Assembly: GCA_036556965.1 (NCBI GenBank)
Contig: DATBIO010000066.1
Span: forward strand, 1 to 25,771
Source: DATBIO01 sp036556965
GTDB lineage: Bacteria > Acidobacteriota > Vicinamibacteria > Fen-336
Direction of reading: 5' to 3'
Length of the DNA: 25,771 nt
In this document: positions 1 through 6,715 of the stretch, in pieces
Position numbering within the stretch: the first letter of the stretch is position 1
Layout of the letters: every line of letters begins with the position of its first letter
Position numbers and translations under genes: made by a program
The notes under the pieces: model-generated
Told to the model about the DNA's origin: nothing
Database searches by the model: none
The model's input: only the letters and a program-made list of their open reading frames with translations

Positions 1-1482
1 GATCCCGACCGCATCGCGCTCTTCGGCCACGCCGTGGGCGCCAACATCACGGCCATGAGCGCGTGGACGGAGGCCACCGACGTCGAGCTGCCCGGCGTGC
101 AGGCGGGCGTGCTTCTCTCGCCCGGCGAGCGGAGCTGGGACGACGACCATCCCTACCTGAAGAACCGGCTGATCCAGTCCGTGGAGCGGCGCACGTTCCC
201 CCTGGCCTTCCTGCAGCCGGAGAACGGGGAGAGCGTGGAGCCCACCAAGGACCTCGCCCACGCCGCCGTGCTGACGCAGGCCAAGCGGTTCATGGCCACG
301 CTGCTGCCCGAGGTCGAGGACGCCACGCCGGCCGAGGTGCAGGAGCGCTTCGCCACCCGCGCCACGCACGTGGCCCGTTGGGCTCCCCTGGCCTGGCGGT
401 TCATCCAGCACCACGGCGCGGGGGCGCCGATCGTGGCCACGGAGAACGCTCCCGGCGGCTACTTCCCCTGGAACGGGAGGAAGAGCGCCTGCGACCGGCT
501 GGAGCCGGGGACCACGGTCAGCGTCGAGAGCTACTACGACGCGCCGGCATCGGCGAACGACCCGCTCTGCGACAGCTACCTGGGCCTGCAAAGCTGCGAT
601 CTGAAGGGCGTCCTCTACGTCCCCAAGAACGCGCGCAACGCTCCCGCCATCGTCCTCAACAACGGCGGGGGGGAGAGGATCAAGCCCGAGACCGGCTTCT
701 GCACCATCACGGAGTACTTCAACAAGCACGGCTTCGTGGTCTTCGTGCCCCGCCGGCGGGGTGTCATCCAGGAGGAGGGGAACGACCCCACGCAGCACTT
801 CCAGTTCCAGAACACGGGGAAGCTGATGGCCGACGTCATGGACGAGACGAAGGCGGCGCTGGCCTCGCCCCTCTTCGCGCCGATCCCGCGCGAGGCGGAG
901 CCCTACGCCGCCCTCTGCCACCTGTGGTGGGGTAGCCCGCAACCGGACTACGACTGCCTCTCCGGCGAGCTGCTGCGCGCGGAGGCCACGGAGGTCGGCG
1001 CCGCCGTCCGCTGGCTGAAGGGCCAGACCACCTCCCAGGGGTCCCCTCTCGTCGATCCGGAGAAGGTCGCCGCCATGGGCCATTCCAACGGGGGCCAGGT
1101 CGTGCTCTATGCCGGGGCCGACCTCCGGGGCGTGGAGGCGCCGGAGGCCATCGTCGCCACGTCGCCCCACGAGCAGGGCTGGGACAACAACGCGTACAAG
1201 ATCGAGCTGCTCAAGAGAGCGGTGGAGAAGGCCAGGGTCCCCTTCACGATCTTCCGTCCCGCCAACGCCCCGAACCTCAACTCCACGCGGGTGCTGGGCC
1301 GGATCGCCGCCGACCGCCGCAAGAAGTTCGTCACCGAGGTCTTCCTGCCCCTGGACATCCCCGAGGACGAGGACGACCCGGACAGCTGGGTGCACAACTA
1401 CTTCATCCACGGCTTCGATGCCGTCATCCAGTGGGCGCCGGTGGCCCGCCACTTCATGGCGATCTTCGGCGTGAAGAGGTAG
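1..1482 (+). CDS. Tandem alpha/beta hydrolase (5' end missing)
   Basis: The reading frame is open from base 1, so this is the C-terminal 493 codons of a longer protein. Numbered from base 1, a nucleophile elbow GHSNGG sits at codons 360-365, with Ser362 as the likely nucleophile. It is preceded by the usual DPEKVAAM strand and followed near the C-terminus by His465 and His470, either of which could be the catalytic histidine. The first codons repeat the same layout (DPDRIALFGHAVGA), but alanine stands where serine is expected. The gene therefore encodes two hydrolase-like units, the first apparently inactive and the second apparently active. The family (dienelactone hydrolase or prolyl-oligopeptidase-like) acts on esters, amides or lactones; the substrate is unknown. 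Several cysteines (for example CDSYLGLQSCDLKG) lie between the units, which would suit a secreted protein, but the N-terminus is not visible. The VOC gene follows after 29 bases on the same strand. Confidence 0.8.
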   Translation, partial: DPDRIALFGHAVGANITAMSAWTEATDVELPGVQAGVLLSPGERSWDDDHPYLKNRLIQSVERRTFPLAFLQPENGESVEPTKDLAHAAVLTQAKRFMATLLPEVEDATPAEVQERFATRATHVARWAPLAWRFIQHHGAGAPIVATENAPGGYFPWNGRKSACDRLEPGTTVSVESYYDAPASANDPLCDSYLGLQSCDLKGVLYVPKNARNAPAIVLNNGGGERIKPETGFCTITEYFNKHGFVVFVPRRRGVIQEEGNDPTQHFQFQNTGKLMADVMDETKAALASPLFAPIPREAEPYAALCHLWWGSPQPDYDCLSGELLRAEATEVGAAVRWLKGQTTSQGSPLVDPEKVAAMGHSNGGQVVLYAGADLRGVEAPEAIVATSPHEQGWDNNAYKIELLKRAVEKARVPFTIFRPANAPNLNSTRVLGRIAADRRKKFVTEVFLPLDIPEDEDDPDSWVHNYFIHGFDAVIQWAPVARHFMAIFGVKR

Positions 1483-1511
1483 CCTCGTCTCCTCCGGAGG
1501 CGGAGGAGCAC

Positions 1512-1913
1512 ATGCCCCACCTGTTCCGCGTGATCGTCCCCGTGGCCGACATCGAGCGCGCCACCGTCTTCTACGCGCGGGTCCTCGGCGCGCGCGGGCA
1601 GCGGGTCTCGCCCGGGCGCCACTACTTCGACTGCGAGGGCACGATCCTCGCGTGCTACGACCCGGCCAGGGACGGCGACGGCTACGAGGCGCGGCCCCTG
1701 CCCGAGCCGATCTACCTCGCCGTGGACGACCTGGAGGGGGTCTTCGACCGGGCGCGGGAGGCGGGCGCCGCCTTCTCCGCGGAGGTGGTGCCCGAGGTGG
1801 GCCCGCTGGGCGCCATCGCGCAGCGCCCCTGGGGCGAGCGCTCCTTCTACGCCGGCGACCCCTTCGGCAACCCGCTCTGCTTCGTGAGCCGCGACTCCGT
1901 CTTCACGGGCTGA
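1512..1913 (+). CDS. VOC (glyoxalase/bleomycin-resistance fold) protein
   Basis: A 133-residue single-domain protein of the vicinal oxygen chelate superfamily. It opens with the family's first strand and helix (FRVIVPVADIERATVFYARVLG, residues 5-26) and ends with the standard FYAGDPFGNPLCFV element (residues 112-125). His37, Glu42 and Glu109 are candidate metal ligands, but I cannot assign them with confidence. I chose ATG 1512 because a strong Shine-Dalgarno run (GGAGGCGGAGGA) lies just upstream; the same frame continues further upstream only into the hydrolase gene. Family members include glyoxalases, dioxygenases and resistance proteins. Short stand-alone members like this one usually have no known substrate, so no specific reaction is assigned. 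It is probably co-transcribed with the hydrolase. Confidence 0.85.
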   Translation: MPHLFRVIVPVADIERATVFYARVLGARGQRVSPGRHYFDCEGTILACYDPARDGDGYEARPLPEPIYLAVDDLEGVFDRAREAGAAFSAEVVPEVGPLGAIAQRPWGERSFYAGDPFGNPLCFVSRDSVFTG

Positions 1914-1945
1914 CCGCTCCCCGCGCCGGTGAGCGCGCCGTCGGC

Positions 1946-3628
1946 CTAGAAGCGCGCGGCGGTCAGCGTGACGTCGGCGCGGGCCCAGGCCTTGGCGAGG
2001 CGCGCGCGGGCGAGGGCCGCCGCATCCGCCTTGCCCTGGGCCTCCAGCGCCTGGACCAGCCCGGAGAGGGCCCAGCCGTTCTCCGGGTTGCGGCGCAGGT
2101 CCTCCCAGAAGACGACCTCGGCTTCCGCGGCGCGTCCGGCCTGCATCAGGACCGCGCCCAGGGTGAGGCGCGTGGAGGCGGGCCAGTCCGCCGGCTCCGT
2201 GTAGATGAGCGCGTCCTCGTACCTCACCGCCCGTTCCAGGTGCGCGAGCGCGCGCTCGAAGTCGCCGCCGCGGGCCAGCAGCTCGCCCGCCAGCAGCTCG
2301 GGGGCGATGCGGAGGACCGCGTCCGGCGTGTTGTAGGAGAAGGTGGCCGGCGTCTTGGGCAGCTCGGGATCCGCCGCGATCGCGCGCAGCCTGGCCAGCT
2401 CGGCCTCCGCCTCCGCCAGGTTTCCCTTGCCGAGGTGGGCCAGGCCGCGCGTGTAGTGCCACACCCCGCGCGAGAAGAGGAGGTCGGTGGCGGGCGGCTC
2501 GGCCAGGACCTCGTCCCAGCGGCCGAAGCGGACCAGGGTGTGCTGGGGGACCACCAGGAAGGCCTGGAGCAGGGGCAGGTCCTTGAGCTGCTCGCGCGGC
2601 ACCTTGGACGCCATCTTCCGCGCCGCCTCCAGGGCGGCGGCGCCGCGCCCCTCCATGGTGGCCGACGCCCACAGGAAGTGGATGTTGTGCGGGTAGTAGG
2701 CGAGCGGGTAGAGCCCCTGCGCACGGCACTGCGTGATGTAGTCCTCGTCCGCGGCCACCGCCTTGACGTTGGAGGAGTAGGCGTCCGCGTAGCGGCCCAC
2801 GCGCATGTAGATGTGCGCGGGCATGTGCACCATGTGCCCCGCCCCCGGCATCAGGGGCAGCAGGCGGTCGGCGGCGCCCTCCGCGCGCTTCGGCTCCACC
2901 GACTCGAAGAGGTGGACGTAGAGGTGGTTGGCCTGGGGGTGGTTGGGGTTGGCCTTGAGAACCATCTCGAGGACGGCGGCGATGGCGGCCGTCCCCTCGT
3001 AGGGGGTGCCGTCGGGCGCCCAGTAGTTCCAGGGGCGCAGGGTCATGAGGGCCTCGGCGTAGAGGGTTGCCGCGTCGAGGTCGCGCGGGTAGCGCTCGTG
3101 CACCGCCTTCATGGCCTCCGCGTAGTCGCGGTCGCGCGCCGCGCGCTCCTCGGGCTTGCCCGAGTAGCGGCGGGCCATGGCCTCGATGTAGGCGCGCTCG
3201 CGCGGAGTGACGCGCGCCTTGAGGGCCACCGCCTTCTGGATGGCGGCGTGGGCGACGGGCTCCGCGGCCGCGTCCATGGCCATGTTGATGTTGGGCCCCA
3301 GCACGAAGGCCTCGCCCCAGTGGGCCATGGCGCAGCGGGGGTCGAGGCGCGCCGCCTCGCGGAAGGCGCGCGCCGCCTCCGCGTGGTTGAACCCGTAGGC
3401 CAGGTTGAGCCCCTGGTTGACGAAGCGCTGGGCCCGCGCGCTGCGCGTGGTCACGGGGAAGACGTGCGTGCCCAGGTTCTGCAGCCGCGGCGCCAGCTGG
3501 CCGTCCGGCCCCGGGCGGCGGGCCTCGGGAGGCTCGTCGTAGTGCTTGTGGCTGGGGGTCTGGGCGCCCACCCGCGCGGCGGCGAGGAGGGCGGGAGCGG
3601 CCACGAGAAGGGCGATCGAGCGGCGCAT
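1946..3628 (-). CDS. Secreted TPR protein with conserved histidine clusters
   Basis: A 560-residue protein with a clear Sec signal peptide (MRRSIALLVAAPALLAAARVGA, cleavage near residue 22). The mature part is helical with TPR-like units at about residues 70-110, 210-240, 270-295 and 395-520 (for example AARAFREAARLDP). Three histidine groups are striking: H230/H235/H239 (NHPQANHLYVH), H265/H268/H272 (GHMVHMPAHIYMR) and H314/H317 (YYPHNIHFLW). From memory, related TPR proteins of unknown function keep the HMPxHI and HNxHF motifs; a metal or haem role is inference only. ATG 3628 is chosen because it begins the signal peptide and has GGAGG 7 bases upstream; the frame continues 27 codons further upstream without support. 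A TAGAAT -10-like element lies 23 bases before the start. The upstream neighbour on this strand is 46 bases away. Confidence 0.85.
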   Translation of the reverse strand: MRRSIALLVAAPALLAAARVGAQTPSHKHYDEPPEARRPGPDGQLAPRLQNLGTHVFPVTTRSARAQRFVNQGLNLAYGFNHAEAARAFREAARLDPRCAMAHWGEAFVLGPNINMAMDAAAEPVAHAAIQKAVALKARVTPRERAYIEAMARRYSGKPEERAARDRDYAEAMKAVHERYPRDLDAATLYAEALMTLRPWNYWAPDGTPYEGTAAIAAVLEMVLKANPNHPQANHLYVHLFESVEPKRAEGAADRLLPLMPGAGHMVHMPAHIYMRVGRYADAYSSNVKAVAADEDYITQCRAQGLYPLAYYPHNIHFLWASATMEGRGAAALEAARKMASKVPREQLKDLPLLQAFLVVPQHTLVRFGRWDEVLAEPPATDLLFSRGVWHYTRGLAHLGKGNLAEAEAELARLRAIAADPELPKTPATFSYNTPDAVLRIAPELLAGELLARGGDFERALAHLERAVRYEDALIYTEPADWPASTRLTLGAVLMQAGRAAEAEVVFWEDLRRNPENGWALSGLVQALEAQGKADAAALARARLAKAWARADVTLTAARF

Positions 3629-3651
3629 GTCGAACCTCCGCGGTTGGCGGG

Positions 3652-3657
3652 ATTCTA
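3652..3657 (-). promoter_or_regulatory. -10-like TAGAAT upstream of the TPR gene
   Basis: On the minus strand TAGAAT lies 23 bases before ATG 3628, with GGAGG between. The same hexamer sits 22 bases before the neighbouring start at 5381, so each gene may have its own promoter. No clear -35 was seen. Confidence 0.4.
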
Positions 3658-3674
3658 ATCGGCGCGCCGGTCCG

Positions 3675-5381
3675 CTACATTCCCGCGCCCCTCCGCCGGC
3701 CGGGGTCAAGGCCGCGCGTGCCGGGCTCCGTCCCCTCCACCTGGTAGCGCAGCACCTCCACGAAGTCGGAGGCCGTCTTGCCGTTGCGCGGCTGGAGGGG
3801 GATGCCGTCCGCGTCCACGATGCCGGGCAGCAGGAGGCACTCCACGCGGCGGCCGGGCTCCAGGGGCAGGCCGGGATCCACCACCAGGGCCCGCCGCGTG
3901 TTGTCGTAGGCCAGGCGGAGCGTGTCGAAGGCGGGATCCCCCTCGCGGGGAGCCGCGTAGCGCAGCCGCACCCGGCCCTTGAAGCTGGCCTCGTCCATGT
4001 ACTTGCTGAACTGCACGATGAAGCGGCTGTTGCGCGACACCGCCTCGTCGCCCTCCAGGGGCAGCGCGAAGACCACGCTGGGCGGCATGTTCTCGCGCCC
4101 GCGGATGCGGCGCGCGGGAGCCACGTGGGCGGCCTCGCTGGCCGGCGGCCGGGCCAGGCCCACCCGGCTCGCGCGCAGGGTGTAGACGCCGTCCCTCTTC
4201 TGCAGGCGGCCCGTCACCTCCAGCCAGTTCACGGTGTGGGCCACGTCGTCGAGCCCGAGGCTGAAGCCCCTGCCCCGCGGCGCCTTGCCCGTCACCCACA
4301 CCGCGTGGTCCTCCTGCTTGATGACCCAGTCGCGGCTCTTGCTGCGCGTGGCGTTGGGCAGGTCGCCGTGCAGGTTGCCCCCGCGGAACTGGCCGATGAC
4401 GGTCACCGAGCGACCCACCGGCGGCGTCCCCGCGAAGAGGGCGGAGAGCGTGGTGGCGGGCGCCGCGCTCACCACGATCGGCCGGTCGGAGGTGGGGCCC
4501 GCGTACTCCCAGTACTGCACGAGGTAGCGGGGCAGCCCGTCGTCGCCCGTCACCCGCTTCAAGACGCCCGTGGCCTCGACCTCCTGGCCGGGCCACGCGC
4601 GCATCTCCTCGCGCGACACGTCGCGGATCTCCGGCGTGGGCACGAGGCCCAGCTCGAAGCCGCCGTCGTGCAGGAGGGGCGCCTCCTCCCTCCACGAAAG
4701 CCTCCCCGTCACGCGCACCGCGCGGCCCTCGAAGTCCACCGGCGACTCCGCCAGCTCGCCCAGCAGCACCTCGACGGGCATGCCGTACAGCGCCTCCCGC
4801 AGGAGCGCGCTGGGTGCGGGCGCGCGGCCGAGGGCCTCGAGCACGGCGGTGACCGCGCGCCGCGTGTCGTCCTGGACGTCGTGCGGCAGCTCGCGCCGCT
4901 TCACCTGCGGCGCGGTGGAGGGCAGGGCGGCCGCCCCGCCCAGGCCCAGCCCCGTGGTCTCGCCGCCGCGGCCCCCCGCCACGCCCAGGCGCTCCACCAC
5001 GCCCGGCTGGAGGCCGCTCTCGCTCGTGCGGAACTGGCGCTCGAACCAGTGCGCGTGCGGGCGCGGCAGCAGCGTCAGCTTCCTGCCCGCGTCCCTGCGG
5101 AACGACACCACGAACCCGGCCTCGGATCCCACGCTCACCGCCTTGACGTCGTCGAAGCCGGCCTCCACCTTGTCCCGGCAGCCCAGGTCGCCGGAGATGC
5201 CCTCCCACAGCAGCATGCGCCGGTTGGCGTCCACGGTCAGCACGCCGCCGCACGGCCCCGACCTCTGGGGAGCGGCGAGGGCGAGCTGCACGACGCCGTC
5301 GCGGGCGTCGAGCCAGTCGTTGTCGGGCGGGACCGCGGAGACCGCGGAGGCGGCGAGCAGGACGGCCAGCGATCCGATCAT
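3675..5381 (-). CDS. Exported protein with C-terminal SbsA-like Ig domain
   Basis: A 568-residue protein with a short signal peptide (MIGSLAVLLAASAVSA). No enzyme motif is recognised. Residues 200-400 contain repeated beta-rich segments of the form GRAVRVTGRL, GQEVEATGVLK, GRSVTVIGQFRG and NWLEVTGRLQ. These look like three or four successive OB-fold-like modules. About residues 430-535 resemble a bacterial Ig-like domain of the SbsA/Big_5 type: it opens PPSVVFALPLEG and contains FIVQFSKYMDEASF, VVDPGLPLEPGRRVECLL and DADGIPL, matching the usual pattern for non-covalent surface proteins. ATG 5381 has GAGAGG upstream and a TAGAAT element 22 bases away. It lies between the TPR gene and the 42-residue membrane protein on the same strand. 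A surface or periplasmic binding role is plausible; the ligand is unknown. Confidence 0.8.
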   Translation of the reverse strand: MIGSLAVLLAASAVSAVPPDNDWLDARDGVVQLALAAPQRSGPCGGVLTVDANRRMLLWEGISGDLGCRDKVEAGFDDVKAVSVGSEAGFVVSFRRDAGRKLTLLPRPHAHWFERQFRTSESGLQPGVVERLGVAGGRGGETTGLGLGGAAALPSTAPQVKRRELPHDVQDDTRRAVTAVLEALGRAPAPSALLREALYGMPVEVLLGELAESPVDFEGRAVRVTGRLSWREEAPLLHDGGFELGLVPTPEIRDVSREEMRAWPGQEVEATGVLKRVTGDDGLPRYLVQYWEYAGPTSDRPIVVSAAPATTLSALFAGTPPVGRSVTVIGQFRGGNLHGDLPNATRSKSRDWVIKQEDHAVWVTGKAPRGRGFSLGLDDVAHTVNWLEVTGRLQKRDGVYTLRASRVGLARPPASEAAHVAPARRIRGRENMPPSVVFALPLEGDEAVSRNSRFIVQFSKYMDEASFKGRVRLRYAAPREGDPAFDTLRLAYDNTRRALVVDPGLPLEPGRRVECLLLPGIVDADGIPLQPRNGKTASDFVEVLRYQVEGTEPGTRGLDPGRRRGAGM

Positions 5382-5403
5382 GCGGGGAACCTCTCGGGCC
5401 GCG

Positions 5404-5409
5404 ATTCTA
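5404..5409 (-). promoter_or_regulatory. -10-like TAGAAT upstream of the SbsA-Ig gene
   Basis: TAGAAT on the minus strand, 22 bases before ATG 5381, matches the bacterial -10 consensus at five of six positions. The spacing is nearly the same as at the TPR gene. No convincing -35 was found. Confidence 0.4.
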
Positions 5410-5439
5410 GCGCGGCCCCGCCCCCGGGAGCGGCGGCGC

Positions 5440-5568
5440 CTACTGGAAGATCCCGAAGTGCCCCAGCAGCCACCACAAGAGAATGAACACGAGGATGGTG
5501 CTGAAGCAGCCGCCCCCGAGCTTCTTGGCCCCCCAGCCGGCGGCGATGCCTCTCAGGAGCTTGCTCAT
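5440..5568 (-). CDS. 42-residue single-pass membrane miniprotein
   Basis: A 42-residue ORF starting at ATG 5568 with GAGGAAAG upstream and ending in TAG. The N-terminal half is basic and glycine-rich (MSKLLRGIAAGWGAKKLGGG), followed by a cysteine (Cys21) and a hydrophobic helix of about 15 residues (STILVFILLWWLLG), then HFGIFQ. I recall small proteins with the pattern GAKKLGGGCFSTI and a WLLG helix in other bacteria, but no function. The charge pattern suggests the N-terminus stays in the cytoplasm. A TATCGT -10-like element lies about 43 bases upstream, so it probably has its own promoter. It is followed on the same strand by the SbsA-Ig gene after 58 bases. The clean ribosome site, compact membrane topology and remembered pattern make it a likely real gene despite its size. 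Confidence 0.75.
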   Translation of the reverse strand: MSKLLRGIAAGWGAKKLGGGCFSTILVFILLWWLLGHFGIFQ

Positions 5569-5610
5569 GTCGCTTTCCTCCCCGCCCGCACGACGGCGGC
5601 CTTCGTTTCC

Positions 5611-5616
5611 ACGATA
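5611..5616 (-). promoter_or_regulatory. -10-like TATCGT upstream of the miniprotein
   Basis: TATCGT on the minus strand is centred about 45 bases before ATG 5568. The same hexamer precedes the gene starting at 10074. It is a weak, composition-based call without a -35. Confidence 0.3.
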
Positions 5617-5674
5617 GACGCGGACGGCCGGGCGTGGGGGGGCGCGCGCGCAGATTCGGCAGGGCGGGGACGGG

Positions 5675-6637
5675 TCAGGAGGCGGCGGGCGCCAGCAGGA
5701 CCTTGAGCACGCCGGGGCGCGCCGCGTGCTCGAAGGCGGCGGGGGCGCGGGCCAGGGGATAGACCGCCTCCACGAGGTCGCCCACCGCCACGCGCCCCGC
5801 CGCCAGCGCCTCCAGGGCGGGGGCGAAGGGGCCGCAGCGCGAGCCCGTGACCACGATCTCGTCCACCACCACCGGCGAGAGGTTCATGGGCGCCTCGCCG
5901 GCGTAGGTGCTCTTGAGCACCAGCGTGCCCCGCGGGCGCAGGCAGGCGCGGGCGAGGGCGAAGCCCTCCGGGGTCCCCGTGCAGTCCACGGCCACGTCCG
6001 CCCAGCGCGCGGGCAGGGCGGTGGGCGCCACGCCGGCGATGCCCAGCTCGCCGAGGCGACGCCGGGCGTCGGGGTGGCGCGCGGCCACCACCAGCTCGCA
6101 GCGCGCGCCGGCCAGCACCTGGGCCAGGAGCAGGCCGAGGCGGCCCGCCCCCACCACCGCCACCCTCCGGCGCGCGACGTCCACCTGCTCCGGCACGCGG
6201 AAGGCGGCGGCCAGCGGCTCGGTGAAGACGGCCTGCTCGTCCGTCAGCGCCGCCGGCACCTCGTGCAGGTTGGCCACGGGGAGCGCGAGCGCCTCGGCGA
6301 AGGCGCCGGCGCGGCCGCGGATGCCGAGGACGGTCCGCCGCGCGCAATGCGCGCGCCGCCCCGCCGCGCAGTCGTCGCACGCGCCGCAGGCGGCGTTGAT
6401 CTCGCCCACCACGCGGCGGCCGCGCCAGGCCTCGTGGCCGGGGGCCTCCTCCACCACGCCCACGAACTCGTGGCCGGGCACGCCGGCGAAGGGGTAGTAG
6501 CCCCGCAGCAGCTCGAGGTCGGTGCCGCAGATCCCGGCCAGGGTGACGCGGACGCGCGCCTCGCCCGGCGCCGGCTCCGGGCGCGGCAGGTCGCGCCGCG
6601 CGCGCAGCGCGCCGTCCTCCATCCAGAGCGCGTCCAC
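5675..6637 (-). CDS. Zinc-dependent medium-chain alcohol dehydrogenase
   Basis: A 320-residue MDR-superfamily dehydrogenase (threonine/sorbitol dehydrogenase type). Catalytic zinc ligands are visible: Cys37 in GICGTD, His56-Glu57 in PGHEFVG, and Glu140 in FTEPLAA. The structural zinc site has four cysteines (Cys84, 87, 90, 98). The NAD(P)-binding Rossmann motif GAGRLG lies at residues 163-168. The enzyme should oxidise a secondary alcohol or polyol with NAD(P)+ in the cytoplasm; the substrate cannot be told. It is slightly shorter than the usual 340-350 residues. GTG 6637 is favoured because the hexamer TAGCGT ends 6 bases before it, as expected for a leaderless transcript; ATG 6622 is the alternative. 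It is divergent from the kinase gene and 106 bases upstream of the miniprotein. Confidence 0.9.
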   Translation of the reverse strand: MDALWMEDGALRARRDLPRPEPAPGEARVRVTLAGICGTDLELLRGYYPFAGVPGHEFVGVVEEAPGHEAWRGRRVVGEINAACGACDDCAAGRRAHCARRTVLGIRGRAGAFAEALALPVANLHEVPAALTDEQAVFTEPLAAAFRVPEQVDVARRRVAVVGAGRLGLLLAQVLAGARCELVVAARHPDARRRLGELGIAGVAPTALPARWADVAVDCTGTPEGFALARACLRPRGTLVLKSTYAGEAPMNLSPVVVDEIVVTGSRCGPFAPALEALAAGRVAVGDLVEAVYPLARAPAAFEHAARPGVLKVLLAPAAS

Positions 6638-6643
6638 GGCCGC

Positions 6644-6649
6644 ACGCTA
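6644..6649 (-). promoter_or_regulatory. Candidate leaderless -10 (TAGCGT) of the alcohol dehydrogenase
   Basis: TAGCGT (TANNNT type) on the minus strand, followed by 6 bases and then GTG 6637. Transcription would begin at or next to the start codon. Confidence 0.45.
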
Positions 6650-6683
6650 CGACGCCCGCCGGCCGCGATCAAGGACGATGCGC

Positions 6684-6689
6684 TATCAT
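6684..6689 (+). promoter_or_regulatory. -10-like TATCAT of the kinase gene
   Basis: TATCAT lies 26 bases before GTG 6716, with a Shine-Dalgarno GGAGGGG between them (from 6702). The spacing suits an ordinary short leader. No -35 is evident. Confidence 0.4.
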
Positions 6690-6715
6690 CGCGGCCCTTC
6701 CGGAGGGGACGGACC

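Noticed and set aside
1946..5568. One three-gene operon for the miniprotein, SbsA-Ig and TPR genes
   Set aside because: Each gene has its own -10-like hexamer upstream and gaps of 46-58 bases, so separate promoters are at least as likely.
5726..6715. A 330-codon N-terminal extension of the kinase
   Set aside because: It lies antisense to the alcohol dehydrogenase and has no family similarity; the ribosome site and glycine loop place the start at 6716.
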